A stretch of 64,000 nucleotides of DNA from Microtetraspora sp. NBRC 13810 (GCF_030268685.1 NZ_BSRQ01000001.1:372001-436000), one strand, 5' to 3'; positions 1 to 8,279 are shown, counted from the stretch's first letter. Made by a program: numbers and translations. Notes: generated from the sequence alone by a model not told the origin.

Positions 1-578
1 GCACCGCCACGGTCACCGTCACCGTCGCCTGCACCCGCGAGCCCATCAACCTGCTCAACGGCAGCTTCGAGACGCCACCCGTGGCCAGAATCGACTGGAA
101 CATCCCCGACGCCTCCACCAACTCCGCCGTCGGCTGGCACACCACCGCCTCCGACCGCAAGCTGGAGTTCTGGAACAGTTCGAGCGGCGTCCCGGCCGCA
201 GACGGCCGGCAGTTCGCCGAACTCAACGCCAACGAGCCCTCCGCGCTCTACCAGGACGTACCCACCGTGCCAGGGACCGTGATGACCTGGTCGCTGTACC
301 ACCGAGGCCGCCAGGGCACCGACGTGATGCGGGTGCTCATCGGCGCACCGGGCGCCACCGTCGCCCAGACCCCGGCCGGAGCCACCTCCCCCGACATCTC
401 CGACGGCAACACCGCCTGGGGCCACTACACCGGCACGTACGTCGTACCTCCAGGTCAGACCGTCACCCGCTTCTCCTTCGAGTCGGTATCAGCCGCCGGC
501 GGCAACCCGGCGATCGGCAACTTCCTCGACGGCGTGGTCTTCCAAACACCCCCCTGCCTGCCCATGGCCAAGAACTAA
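1..578 (+). CDS. Secreted/surface protein, C-terminal part (5' end outside window)
   Basis: The reading frame is open from the first bases, so only the last ~190 residues are present. It opens with a Thr/Val-rich beta-strand run (TVTVTVAC) typical of the end of a repeated extracellular beta-sandwich module. A separate domain follows, beginning [13 protein letters not shown], with [17 protein letters not shown] and [17 protein letters not shown]. This resembles the jelly-roll 'GSFE' carbohydrate-binding-like modules of actinobacterial surface proteins. Two Cys residues flank the domain. No LPXTG-type anchor or C-terminal membrane segment is visible, so it is probably secreted. An internal GTG at 81 is not a convincing start because coding continues upstream of it. 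The ligand is unknown and the family assignment is by pattern only. Confidence 0.75.
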   Translation, partial: TATVTVTVACTREPINLLNGSFETPPVARIDWNIPDASTNSAVGWHTTASDRKLEFWNSSSGVPAADGRQFAELNANEPSALYQDVPTVPGTVMTWSLYHRGRQGTDVMRVLIGAPGATVAQTPAGATSPDISDGNTAWGHYTGTYVVPPGQTVTRFSFESVSAAGGNPAIGNFLDGVVFQTPPCLPMAKN

Positions 579-863
579 CGGACACAGACCGGCCGTGATC
601 GCTCCTTAGTCTGCGAGCCGGAATGCGACGGCCCCGCCGCTGCTTTGGGCTGGGGCCGCACTCCCGACGGAAGGAGCATCGACAAAGGCCAGGCCACCTT
701 CGAGACTGAGCCCCCTACCTGGTGCCACTTCGACACGACCAAGCTGCCCGCCCCCCGCACGTCGCTCTGGACGGCAGCGGGCGGGTGGCGGTTGTTTGCC
801 GGCGGTCAGCTTCGCGATCGCCGGCGGCAACCCGACAATCTGCCGCCGCTCACCATGACACCC

Positions 864-953
864 CTCGATCACCTCGATCACCTCGATCACCTCGATCACC
901 TCGATCACCTCGATCGGCTCGATCGGCTCGATCGGCTCGATCGGCTCGATCGG
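864..953. repeat. Perfect 9-bp tandem repeats, 5 + 5 copies
   Basis: Five copies of CTCGATCAC (864-908) are followed without a break by five copies of CTCGATCGG (909-953). The two units differ at the last two bases. The repeat is open in several frames, giving DHL/DRL units on plus and IEV/IEP units on minus. None of these frames joins a recognisable protein. Outside the repeat, the 579-1327 stretch shows no gene I can support. Confidence 0.9.
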
Positions 954-1327
954 CTCGTCCGGCGAGGCTCCTGGCCGGCGCACCAGCCGTGATCGGCGGA
1001 GCGGCCTCCGGCACACTCTTCTTCGGCACGACTGCCCCCACGGCGCCGGCGACAACGCATGCAGCCAGGGTCTGACGAAGGTCCTCACCATCACGGACCC
1101 CGACCATGCCGACCAAGCCGTCGGCCGACGGATTGGTCGGCGGGAAAATGGTTGGACAGGACGATGTTCGGGCCGATAGTTTGCGGCAGACCGTGACATC
1201 GCGCGAGGAGGTGAGACCCATGAACGCTGCATCGAAGTGGGTGCTCCCCCTTGCCGTCATGGTCGGGCGATTGACGTAGGTGTCGCCGGGAGCGCCTCGA
1301 CAGGGCAATCCCGAAAGGCAACAACCT

Positions 1328-1768
1328 ATGAGTTCTGTGCATCTCACTTCGGGCATGGGCAAGCATGCCGCAGTGATCACGCGGGTCGCGGAGAAGCGAT
1401 GGCACGCCGTGGAGGACGACCGAGCGGTCGGCCGCGGCGACACTTCGCACAGGCCCGACGGTCGGATCTTCCTCAGCATCGACGCGTGGCACGGCGCGGT
1501 CTTTGACCAACTCGCCGATGCCATGCTGACGGACCTGCCGAAGCCGTTGCACACGGTGGTCGATGAGGCCGACCTCGACCTGACGTCCAACTGGGAGCAA
1601 GCCGGCTTCACGACCCGACGCCGCAAGTGGGAGTACCTCGTGCCCACCGACCCGCGGGTCACGGAACTCGGCTCAGCGCCACCGCCGCCGGACGGGGCGG
1701 CTATGGCGCTGTTCGAGGGCGTCGGCGCCTGCCGTGCGAGCAGCAACCCGCAGTTGGCGCTCCGCTGA
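1328..1768 (+). pseudogene. Truncated GNAT-like acetyltransferase, N-terminal part
   Basis: The first ~115 of 146 residues (SGMGKHAAVITRVAEKRWHAVEDD ... [32 protein letters not shown]) resemble the N-terminal half of actinomycete GNAT-fold acetyltransferases. In these, a '[15 protein letters not shown]' strand precedes the second catalytic half. After PTDPRVTEL the frame runs through a Pro/Ala-rich tail and stops. No acetyl-CoA-binding C-terminal half follows in any frame. The ATG at 1328 is chosen because it starts the conserved part; an ATG at 1280 is also possible. It is probably a decayed gene, since other truncated genes are common in this part of the window. The family call is from memory of the motif pattern. 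Confidence 0.4.
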
Positions 1769-1803
1769 CGCCCCACCGCCACCGAACGGAGAAGTGCGAG
1801 AAT

Positions 1804-2028
1804 ATGGCAAGAAAAACAGACGGCATCGAAGTCGAGGGCACCGTCACCGAGTGCCTGCGCAACGCCACCTTCAGGGTGGAGCTCCAGAACGGGCACAAAG
1901 TGCTAGCGCACATCAGCGGAAAGATACGGAAGAACTACATCAAGATCTTGCCGTATGACCGGGTGCTCGTGGAGCTCAGCCCATACGACCTCACCCGCGG
2001 CCGAATCCTCTTCCGATACAGGACGTAG
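1804..2028 (+). CDS. infA: Translation initiation factor IF-1 (stand-alone paralogue)
   Basis: This 74-residue S1/OB-fold protein covers the whole family length. Hallmarks are [29 protein letters not shown] and [22 protein letters not shown]-1 binds the ribosomal A site and assists IF-2 and IF-3 during initiation in the cytoplasm. It starts at ATG 1804 after AGAAGTGCGAGAAT. The usual actinobacterial infA lies between the ribosomal protein operons next to rpmJ. None of those genes is here, so this is probably a second copy. Relative to typical actinobacterial IF-1 it differs in the N-terminus ([12 protein letters not shown]) and in the [13 protein letters not shown] segment. The fold is certain; the paralogue status is inferred from context. 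Confidence 0.93.
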   Translation: MARKTDGIEVEGTVTECLRNATFRVELQNGHKVLAHISGKIRKNYIKILPYDRVLVELSPYDLTRGRILFRYRT

Positions 2029-2103
2029 CGGCGGACGGGACACACTGAAATAGGAAAAGAAATCTTCGACCTGGACCAGAGATGTGCTCGATGCCAGCAA
2101 TGA

Positions 2104-2892
2104 TCAAAGCATCTCGACCAGGGTGGCTTCGGTGGTTCTGACACTGCCGTCGGGCCTGCGGTAGGTGACGGGGACTGTGGCTCCCGCGCGTACTTGTGTG
2201 CGGGCGGCGACCTGCTCCTTCGAGTTGGTGATGGGCTTGCCGTTGAAGGAGATGATGACGTCACCGGTACGGATCCCGGCCTTGTCGGCGGGGCCGCCCG
2301 GCGCGACGTCGGCCACCAGGACTCCGCTATTGTCTGGGGTGTCCTCTCGGACGATGCCGAATATGCCGTGCTTGCCCTCGGTGATGATCACGTCGAGGGG
2401 CTGCTGCTCGCCGTCGACGTTCAGGCTTCCGCTGTACCGGGCCCGGGGCACTGGAGCACTGGGGTCGGCCTGGAGCCACACGCGTACCGGCAGATTCCAC
2501 CCCCACCGCCCGGGCCCCATGCGGACGGTGGCGGTGGAGCCGTCGGTGGCGATGGCCTCCGCGCAGGGGCGGGGGCGGCAGTTCATCTCCAGGCGGGTGA
2601 TGCGGGTGTAGCGCGGAGCGGTGAAGGTGAACGTGCCCGAAGCTGGGCGGGTGCGGCGGTCCGGTGGGAAGGTGACAGGCTTCGCAGGGCCCGGGGCATC
2701 GAGTTCCGGCACCTCCTGCTGCGGTGGGATGCGCACGGGCGACGCAGGAAGCACCGCCGAGCCTGTGCGGAGCGCTGCCGATCCGGTGGCCGGAAGGGCG
2801 GATGCGCCCTGGGCGGCACCGGGCAGCGCTAGCGCGATCAGCGCCACGGCCCCCATGGAGGCGGTCCTGCGGCCGACAGTGACGTGTTTCAT
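2104..2892 (-). CDS. Secreted PDZ-domain protein
   Basis: The protein has 262 residues. The N-terminus has a signal-peptide profile (positive MKHVTVGRR, hydrophobic MGAVALIALALPGAA, then small residues). A middle domain of ~110 residues (TFTAPRYTRITRLEMNCRPRPCAEAIATDG) has two close Cys that could form a disulfide. The C-terminal ~90 residues form a PDZ domain (GIFGIVRED ... GVLVADVAPGGPADKAGIRTGDVIISFNGKPI) of the kind found in HtrA and C-terminal processing proteases. No protease domain is attached, so it is more likely an extracytoplasmic binding or adaptor protein. It lies 120 bp downstream of the lasso B2 gene on the same strand and might be co-transcribed. A role in lasso biosynthesis or immunity is only a guess. 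Confidence 0.75.
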   Translation of the reverse strand: MKHVTVGRRTASMGAVALIALALPGAAQGASALPATGSAALRTGSAVLPASPVRIPPQQEVPELDAPGPAKPVTFPPDRRTRPASGTFTFTAPRYTRITRLEMNCRPRPCAEAIATDGSTATVRMGPGRWGWNLPVRVWLQADPSAPVPRARYSGSLNVDGEQQPLDVIITEGKHGIFGIVREDTPDNSGVLVADVAPGGPADKAGIRTGDVIISFNGKPITNSKEQVAARTQVRAGATVPVTYRRPDGSVRTTEATLVEML

Positions 2893-3012
2893 CTGATATT
2901 CCTTCTTTCCTCTATGCGGAGCGTGTACCTCCGAGCCGGGAGGGACACAGGAAGGCCGACGAGATGTTGCGGCGCGTTGTGGCGGAGTGCGCCTAGCCTC
3001 CTCGATGGCCTG

Positions 3013-3447
3013 TCAGGTGGTCGCTTCCAGGTCCACGAGTGGATGGGAGACCGCGAGGATGACCTGGTAGGTGACGGTGTCGGCGGGTTCGCCTATGTGT
3101 TGCCCTTCGGCTTCGACCCAGGCGTGGGCGCTGAAGGGAGGCGTTCGCACGCCGGTACACCATCGGGGCCAGGTGCCGCGCATCCGGCAGAGCAGGGTGG
3201 TGGCCAGGGAGCGTTGCAAGCAGTAGCGGCCGGCGCAGCGCTTGCTGGTGGCGACGATGTCGTTGCGGGCGCGCAGGGCCTGGACGTGGGTGGCGGGGAC
3301 CGAGCCGTGACGGATGAGGCGTAGCACGGCGACGATGCGGCGGGGTGGCAGGCATGCCAGTAGCCGAGCCGCGGTGGTGGCCGCGCGGGCGGTGACGCGT
3401 CGGGTCAACGGTGGGCGGGGGGCGGTGAAGGGGACGATAGGGGTCAT
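3013..3447 (-). CDS. Lasso peptide leader peptidase, B2 (transglutaminase-like)
   Basis: This 144-residue protein of the Transglut_core3/lasso B2 family is the cysteine protease that removes the leader from the lasso precursor. The Cys lies in GRYCLQRSLATTLLCRMRG, and the catalytic His is in PFSAHAWVEAEGQHIGEP. Length and motif order match stand-alone B2 proteins of the split B1/B2 type. Its ATG overlaps the stop codon of the upstream B1 gene as ATGA, so the two are translationally coupled. The gene is part of a minus-strand set running precursor, cyclase, B1, B2. The protein is cytoplasmic and is expected to act with B1, which presents the leader. Confidence 0.9.
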   Translation of the reverse strand: MTPIVPFTAPRPPLTRRVTARAATTAARLLACLPPRRIVAVLRLIRHGSVPATHVQALRARNDIVATSKRCAGRYCLQRSLATTLLCRMRGTWPRWCTGVRTPPFSAHAWVEAEGQHIGEPADTVTYQVILAVSHPLVDLEATT

Positions 3448-3710
3448 GGGGTGACTGTTTCGATGAGGTTGGCCTTGGTGAGGTGTGCGAGCAGGGCCTG
3501 GAGGTCGGCGGCGGCCTGCTCGGCGCTGACGGGGTGGGAGGCTGCCAGGTCCTGAGCGATCTGGGCCGGGGCGGTGCCGGCCAGCAAGGCGCGGACGATG
3601 ATGGTCGCGGTGGCGTTGAGCTGCCAGTATCGGCCGGCTCGCCCGTCCAGCAGGATGAGGGCGTCGGCGGTGTCGCCAAGGCTGACGTGCGTGCTAAGCC
3701 GCACGGACAT
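3444..3710 (-). CDS. Lasso peptide RiPP recognition element, B1 (PqqD-like)
   Basis: This is an 88-residue PqqD-like winged-helix protein. The conserved pattern is visible: ALILLDGRAGRYWQLNATATIIVRALLAGTAPAQIAQDLAA, then AAADLQALLAHLTKANLIET. In lasso clusters such proteins bind the conserved YxxP...G.F..T part of the leader and hand it to the B2 protease. Exactly that leader motif is present in the precursor at 5773-5916. The ATG at 3710 follows a purine-rich AAAGGGGG Shine-Dalgarno. The gene lies 75 bp after the cyclase gene and overlaps B2 by 4 bp. Confidence 0.9.
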   Translation of the reverse strand: MSVRLSTHVSLGDTADALILLDGRAGRYWQLNATATIIVRALLAGTAPAQIAQDLAASHPVSAEQAAADLQALLAHLTKANLIETVTP

Positions 3711-3785
3711 GAAGGGCCCCCTTTCTGGAGCGTTGAGCGCGTCGGCCCCGGGCGTCGCGGCGGATGCCTCCTGCTCGGGGTGGAA

Positions 3786-5663
3786 TCAGTGGTTGATCGG
3801 TGGTGTGCGGATCTGCTCGGCAGCGGGCGCGGGCGGGTGCGGGCTGGCCTGGTGGTGGGCGGCAGCGCGCAGCCACATCTCGCATCCCAGCGTCTGCTGC
3901 AGTGGGACGGCGAGGTCGCTGAAGTTTCGCTGCGGGGCGAGTAGTGCAGCGCGGAAGGCGTCGGAGTCGACCAGTCCCATCCGGGCCAGGTGTGAGTCTT
4001 CGATGAGGTCGAGCAGGTCGCGCCGGTGACGGTGGAAGCCGGCGTAATACTCGGCGGCGTAGTCGCCTTTGGTGACGCGCCGCAGGATCGGCGCGGGGGC
4101 GATGCCGGTCATGGCCGCCGTGAGCAGCGGCTTGAAGGTGCCGCTCTGGGACCAGTCGTGGGAGCGCACCGACAGCACGGCTTCGATCACGGCGTCGTCG
4201 TGGTAGGGAGCGTCGAACGGCACGCCGTGCCGGGCGATGCCCTGCTGCAACAGTCTGTTGCTCGCCCCTGAGCTGCGGATCATGACCAGGAGCTGATGCG
4301 CCGCGCGCTGTGGGGCCAGCGGTTCGGGTGCTTGGCGTGCGATGCCGTCCAGCACGCGCTTGGCCGCGGCCACCGCCTCGGGGGTGGCCCATACCGGCAT
4401 GAACGGCTGGATGGACCAGCTGGTCGAGGGGTCGTTCAGATCGAGAGGCCCGGTGGTGAGGCGTTCGGCGCACCTGGTCAGCCACTTGTCGTAGGGGGTG
4501 TTCTCGACGAGGGCGCGTAGCAGGGTGATGTAGCTCTGCCGCCACATTGGCCGGTGCGCTCTTAGGCGCCGTAGTGCCGTGAGTGGCCGGCTGCGGATCA
4601 GGTCGTGCAGGTAGCCGGGTGTGGGGCAGAACAGTTCGTCGCCGCCGCCACCGGTCAGGTGCAGCCGGGACCCGGCCGCTTTGACCCGGTGGGCCACCGC
4701 TGTCAGGCGTTCGGTGTCGCGAATCCAGCCACCGGGCTCCTCAAGGGCAGGGGGCACGGTGGTCAGCCCGGAGAACCACCTGGGTACCTGTTCGGCGTTG
4801 ATGGTCAGATGTTGGGCCACCGGCAACTCTTCGGCCGCTCGCGTTGCCCAGGCGTCGTCGTCGTTGAAGCGATCAAGTGTGCGGTAGTGCAGGGTGACCA
4901 GGTTGGCTCGCCCCTGCGCTGCCAGAAAGCACAGGCTGGTGGAGTCCAGCCCTCCTGACAGGTCGGCGCTGATGGTGCCGCCCGACGCCGTGCAGGAGTC
5001 CACCGCGCCGATCAGCGCCTCACGCAGCGCAACCGCGCCTTCGTTCAGCGGCATGACCGGGTCGGGAGGGCGCCACCACCGCCGCGTCGCCCACGACCCG
5101 TCCGCGTGCAGCAGCAGCAACGACTCCGGCGCCAAGGCACGTACTCCGCGCCACATGGACGTCTCGTGCACTTGGGCGATCAGCCCGACAGGCAGCAGGC
5201 GAGCGGCGAGCACCTCCTCCTCCACCGGCGCCTCCACCAGTTCAGCCAGCACATCGGCCCTGCTGGCGGCGACCTCGACCCCTGCCAGGCGCGTGTGGAA
5301 CACCCGCCGCATCCCTGAGATCACCCCACGGACGGCCACCTGCCCGCCGGCAGAGACGCACAGATGGAAGCTGCCCGGCAGGCCCACCACGAGCGAGCCG
5401 ATGCGGGCGGGGTCGCGCAGCCCGCGTACTTGTCCGGCCAGGTCGGCGGCGGTGGCCGGGCAGCGCCCGATCACCGCCACCTTCGCCGCGCCCGCACCCG
5501 CCAGGTGCATCTGATCCGCCGGCCACTCACCGACCAGCCATGGCCGCCCAGAGGCGTGCTCGATCACCTGGGCGGCCCGGCGACGCAGCGCGTCAGCCGC
5601 TGCTTGAGCCGCATCCGCGTCCGGAAGCACGGCGAACCACATCTCACCATCCATGGGCATCAC
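3786..5663 (-). CDS. Lasso cyclase (asparagine synthetase-like)
   Basis: The protein has ~625 residues. The N-terminal ~200 resemble the glutamine-hydrolysis domain of asparagine synthetase B but lack an N-terminal catalytic Cys. The C-terminal domain carries the ATP pyrophosphatase motif in ISADLSGGLDSTSLCFLAA (about residue 237) and LHLTGGGGDELF further on. Lasso cyclases adenylate the Asp/Glu side chain and close the macrolactam with the core N-terminus. I chose GTG 5663 (ATG 5660 is next) because GGAGGG lies 7 bp upstream. An ATG at 5693 would add 10 residues. The gene follows the precursor by ~110 bp, with a small hairpin between them, and precedes B1 by 75 bp. Confidence 0.93.
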   Translation of the reverse strand: MMPMDGEMWFAVLPDADAAQAAADALRRRAAQVIEHASGRPWLVGEWPADQMHLAGAGAAKVAVIGRCPATAADLAGQVRGLRDPARIGSLVVGLPGSFHLCVSAGGQVAVRGVISGMRRVFHTRLAGVEVAASRADVLAELVEAPVEEEVLAARLLPVGLIAQVHETSMWRGVRALAPESLLLLHADGSWATRRWWRPPDPVMPLNEGAVALREALIGAVDSCTASGGTISADLSGGLDSTSLCFLAAQGRANLVTLHYRTLDRFNDDDAWATRAAEELPVAQHLTINAEQVPRWFSGLTTVPPALEEPGGWIRDTERLTAVAHRVKAAGSRLHLTGGGGDELFCPTPGYLHDLIRSRPLTALRRLRAHRPMWRQSYITLLRALVENTPYDKWLTRCAERLTTGPLDLNDPSTSWSIQPFMPVWATPEAVAAAKRVLDGIARQAPEPLAPQRAAHQLLVMIRSSGASNRLLQQGIARHGVPFDAPYHDDAVIEAVLSVRSHDWSQSGTFKPLLTAAMTGIAPAPILRRVTKGDYAAEYYAGFHRHRRDLLDLIEDSHLARMGLVDSDAFRAALLAPQRNFSDLAVPLQQTLGCEMWLRAAAHHQASPHPPAPAAEQIRTPPINH

Positions 5664-5752
5664 CGCAGATCCCTCCGTCAGCGTTCGGCTCATCAGTCGT
5701 GCTGAGACACGGCCTGGGCCGTGAACCTGCAGCCGCTCCCAGCCGCGGCCCT

Positions 5753-5767
5753 GCTCCTAACGGGAGC
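5753..5767 (-). terminator. Small hairpin between lasso precursor and cyclase genes
   Basis: A perfect 5-bp stem (GCTCC/GGAGC) with a 5-nt loop lies 6 bp after the precursor stop codon, on the transcript reading toward the cyclase. There is no T-run, so it is unlikely to be a full terminator. It could be a processing or attenuation element that keeps precursor mRNA in excess over the enzyme genes, as is common in RiPP operons. Confidence 0.4.
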
Positions 5768-5772
5768 GGGTC

Positions 5773-5916
5773 CTACCACCAGACGCGGAAGAACGCATTC
5801 GACCCAGAGCCACCGTCGGGGACGCCGAGGGAAGCGCCGAGGGTGTGATCGGCGAAGCCGCCGATCTCGATCATCGCGGGCGGCTCGTACACCGCCTGGC
5901 AAGGAAAGGTCTCCAC
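5773..5916 (-). CDS. Lasso peptide precursor (47 aa)
   Basis: This short ORF begins at GTG 5916, 8 bp after AAAGGAG. The leader contains YEPPAMIEIGGFADHT, which matches the conserved lasso leader pattern Y..P.....G.F...T read by B1 proteins. The Thr is the expected penultimate leader residue, so cleavage should fall after Leu27. The predicted core begins GASLGVPD. Gly1 and Asp8 give a canonical 8-residue macrolactam ring. It is followed by GGSGSNAFFRVWW as loop and tail, with Phe/Arg/Trp available as steric plugs. There is no Cys in the core, so this is class II (the single Cys is in the leader). The gene is directly upstream of the cyclase, B1 and B2 genes and divergent from the exporter. 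The ring assignment is inferred from position 8 Asp. Confidence 0.9.
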   Translation of the reverse strand: METFPCQAVYEPPAMIEIGGFADHTLGASLGVPDGGSGSNAFFRVWW

Positions 5917-6134
5917 AGCACACGCTCCTTTCACTGCACTGATGTGTCACCCCTTCTCTACCATTACTCTCAGTAGCTATAGAGATACTTTTTGTTACCA
6001 GCACTGTAGGTGGATGGGTACACAAAGACGCCGCGCACCCCGTACACCCAAGAGGTGCTGTGCCGCCGACAGCGAGGACGCCCCTCGATTGCACCGAGAT
6101 GGGGCCCCAGGTAGTCACGGAGAAGGGCTGAGAC
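5917..6134. promoter_or_regulatory. Divergent lasso promoter region with imperfect palindrome
   Basis: These 218 bp separate the precursor and exporter genes and must contain both promoters. The central part (5955-6000) is clearly more A/T-rich than its surroundings. An 18-bp imperfect palindrome, AGTAGCTATAGAGATACT at 5972-5989 (14 of 18 positions symmetric), could be an operator. No regulator gene is adjacent, and I cannot place -10/-35 boxes with confidence. Confidence 0.45.
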
Positions 6135-7865
6135 ATGGTGATCAGAGAGCTATTCGCCTACCTGTGGCCACACAAGTGGATCTTGATGGCCGGTGGATCA
6201 CTGGGACTGGTCGGCTCAGCCGCGGGACTCGCGATGCCCTTGCTCGCCAAGCACATGGTGGACGCCCTCGGCGAGCACCGCCCGATGGGCGGGCTTCTCC
6301 TCGCGCTGACCGTGGCAGTGCTGGTCGGAGCCGTGGTCTCGGCGCTGGGCACGTACATGATGGAGCGGACCGGCGAGGGCATCGTGCTCGGCGCGCGGCA
6401 CAGACTCGTCGACCGGATGCTCCGTCTGAAGATGGCCGATGTCGACCACCTCCAGCCCGGCGACCTGCTGTCGCGGGTGACCGGCGACACGATCTTGCTG
6501 CGCGTCGTCCTGACCAACGGGGTCGTCAACTCGATCAACGCCGCGTTCCTGCTGGTCGGAGCCATCGTCCTGATGGCAGCCATGGACGGCGTGCTGCTGA
6601 TGGTGGTCATGCTGCTTGTGGTGGTCTTCATCGGCGGGCTTACCGGACTGATCATGCCGACTATCCGACGAACCCAGAAGCGGGCCCAAGAGGCTCTAGG
6701 TGATACAGGGGCCATGCTCGACCGCTCACTCCAGGCCCACCGGACCGTCAAAGCCAACGGCGCGGAGGAGCGCGAGATCGCGGTCATCAGCGACGCCGCA
6801 ACGCGCGCCCGCGACAAAGGACTGCAGGTCGCCCGGTGGATATCGCTGTCCAGAATGACGACCCGGATGGCGATGCAGATCGCGTTCGTGTGCGTGCTGG
6901 CCGTCGGTGGCGCCCGAGTGGCCTCGGGCGCGCTGGAGCTCTCCGGGCTGATCGCGTTCCTGCTGTACCTCTTCTACCTGATCGCCCCCATCGGGCAGAT
7001 CGTCGAAGGTCTCGTGCAACTCCAGCACGGACTGGCGGCCGTGAACCGAATCAAGGAGATCGAGGACCTGCCCACCGAGCTCATCGTCACCCCCGCGCCC
7101 CTCACCCGCTCCGAACCCGCCGGCTCCCCACCCATCGGGGTGCGATTCCAGGACGTCGTCTTCCGATACGGCGAGTACCGGCCGATCGTCCACAACGGCG
7201 TCACCTTCGACGTACGGCCCGGCGGGCTGACCGCACTCGTGGGGCCATCAGGCGCAGGCAAATCCACCGTGTTCGCCCTGCTGGAACGCTTCTACGACCA
7301 CCAGAGCGGCACGATCACCGTGGACGACCGCGACATCCGCGACTGGCCACTCGCCGAACTACGGGCCACACTCGGCTACGTCGAACAGGACGCGCCCGTG
7401 CTGTCCGGGACCCTCCGGGAGAATCTGCTCTACGCCGCCCAGGACGCCACAGAGGAAGAACTGGCACGCGCCATCTCCCGTACGCGGCTCGGCGACCTGG
7501 TCACCCGGCTGCCAGAGGGCCTCGACACTCCCGTCGGCCACCGCGGCGTGCTGCTGTCCGGCGGAGAGCGTCAGCGCGTAGCCATCGCCAGGGCACTGCT
7601 CCGCAAGCCCCGGCTGCTGCTACTCGATGAGGCGACCTCCCAGCTTGACGCTGTCAACGAGCTGAGACTGCGCGAGGTCATCGCCGAGACGGCCACCGAG
7701 ACAACTGTTCTGATCATCGCCCACCGGCTCTCGACGGTCACCGACGCCGACCGCATCGTGGTCATGGAGGCAGGCGAAGTACGCGCCGTAGGGACGCACG
7801 ACGAACTGGTGGGTCAGGACAATCTCTACCGTGAGCTGGCCGCCACCCAGTTCCTGCTGAGCTGA
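6135..7865 (+). CDS. Lasso peptide ABC exporter (fused permease-ATPase)
   Basis: This is a 576-residue type I ABC exporter half-transporter. About six membrane segments occupy residues 1-300. The nucleotide-binding domain follows, with Walker A GPSGAGKST (370-378), signature LLSGGERQR, Walker B LLLLDEATS and the switch His in IIAHRLST. There is no N-terminal C39 peptidase domain, as expected when leader removal is done by B1/B2. It is expected to export the mature lasso peptide and confer self-immunity, acting as a homodimer in the membrane. The start ATG 6135 has AGAAGG 7 bp upstream. It is divergent from the precursor and biosynthetic genes. Confidence 0.9.
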   Translation: MVIRELFAYLWPHKWILMAGGSLGLVGSAAGLAMPLLAKHMVDALGEHRPMGGLLLALTVAVLVGAVVSALGTYMMERTGEGIVLGARHRLVDRMLRLKMADVDHLQPGDLLSRVTGDTILLRVVLTNGVVNSINAAFLLVGAIVLMAAMDGVLLMVVMLLVVVFIGGLTGLIMPTIRRTQKRAQEALGDTGAMLDRSLQAHRTVKANGAEEREIAVISDAATRARDKGLQVARWISLSRMTTRMAMQIAFVCVLAVGGARVASGALELSGLIAFLLYLFYLIAPIGQIVEGLVQLQHGLAAVNRIKEIEDLPTELIVTPAPLTRSEPAGSPPIGVRFQDVVFRYGEYRPIVHNGVTFDVRPGGLTALVGPSGAGKSTVFALLERFYDHQSGTITVDDRDIRDWPLAELRATLGYVEQDAPVLSGTLRENLLYAAQDATEEELARAISRTRLGDLVTRLPEGLDTPVGHRGVLLSGGERQRVAIARALLRKPRLLLLDEATSQLDAVNELRLREVIAETATETTVLIIAHRLSTVTDADRIVVMEAGEVRAVGTHDELVGQDNLYRELAATQFLLS

Positions 7866-8010
7866 CTCGATCCATCACCAGGGCCACCGCCCGCATAATC
7901 CGCGGAATAGCATTGAGAAGCATCTACGCAGGTCAAGAGGCCTCCCGCCGTCAGCCGCACAAAGCTTCCAACTCGCTGGCAGATTGCTGCAGAATTCCGC
8001 CTGGCGAGGC

Positions 8011-8220
8011 TCACTCGCCAGGCGCCGCATCCTCGAAGATCAACTCGACGTGGTCACCCCGCAGAACCTCGCGGAGCTTCCGGTGCCCCGGCACGATCTC
8101 GAACAGTGGCACACCCTCGGGCATGCCACCGAACTCCCGCAACTCCACTGACGTTGCCAGGTCGCGCCGCTCGTCCGGCATCGGCATGCGCGTAATGACA
8201 CGCGCCCCACTGGGAACGTG
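8011..8220 (-). pseudogene. C-terminal fragment of a GntR-like regulator
   Basis: The last ~68 codons of a minus frame read GARVITRMPMPDERRDLATSVELREFGGMPEGVPLFEIVPGHRKLREVLRGDHVELIFED and stop. 'RMPMPDERR', a 'GVPLFEI' strand and a final 'D.VELIFE' are typical of the C-terminal effector part of short actinomycete GntR/UTRA-like regulators. No DNA-binding half is found upstream. The frame runs instead into the repeated hairpin sequence near 8280, which suggests deletion by recombination there. Confidence 0.4.
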
Positions 8221-8279
8221 GTGCGGCCGCCGGCCGCTTCGAGGTTAAGGCCGAGGCTCCGTTTCCGGCACGCAGCCAG

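Noticed and set aside
606-1232. Minus-strand ORF encoding (IEP)n(IEV)n repeats
   Set aside because: Flanking sequence has no coding signature or ribosome site, and the plus-strand frames across the repeat are equally open. The openness comes from the repeat itself.
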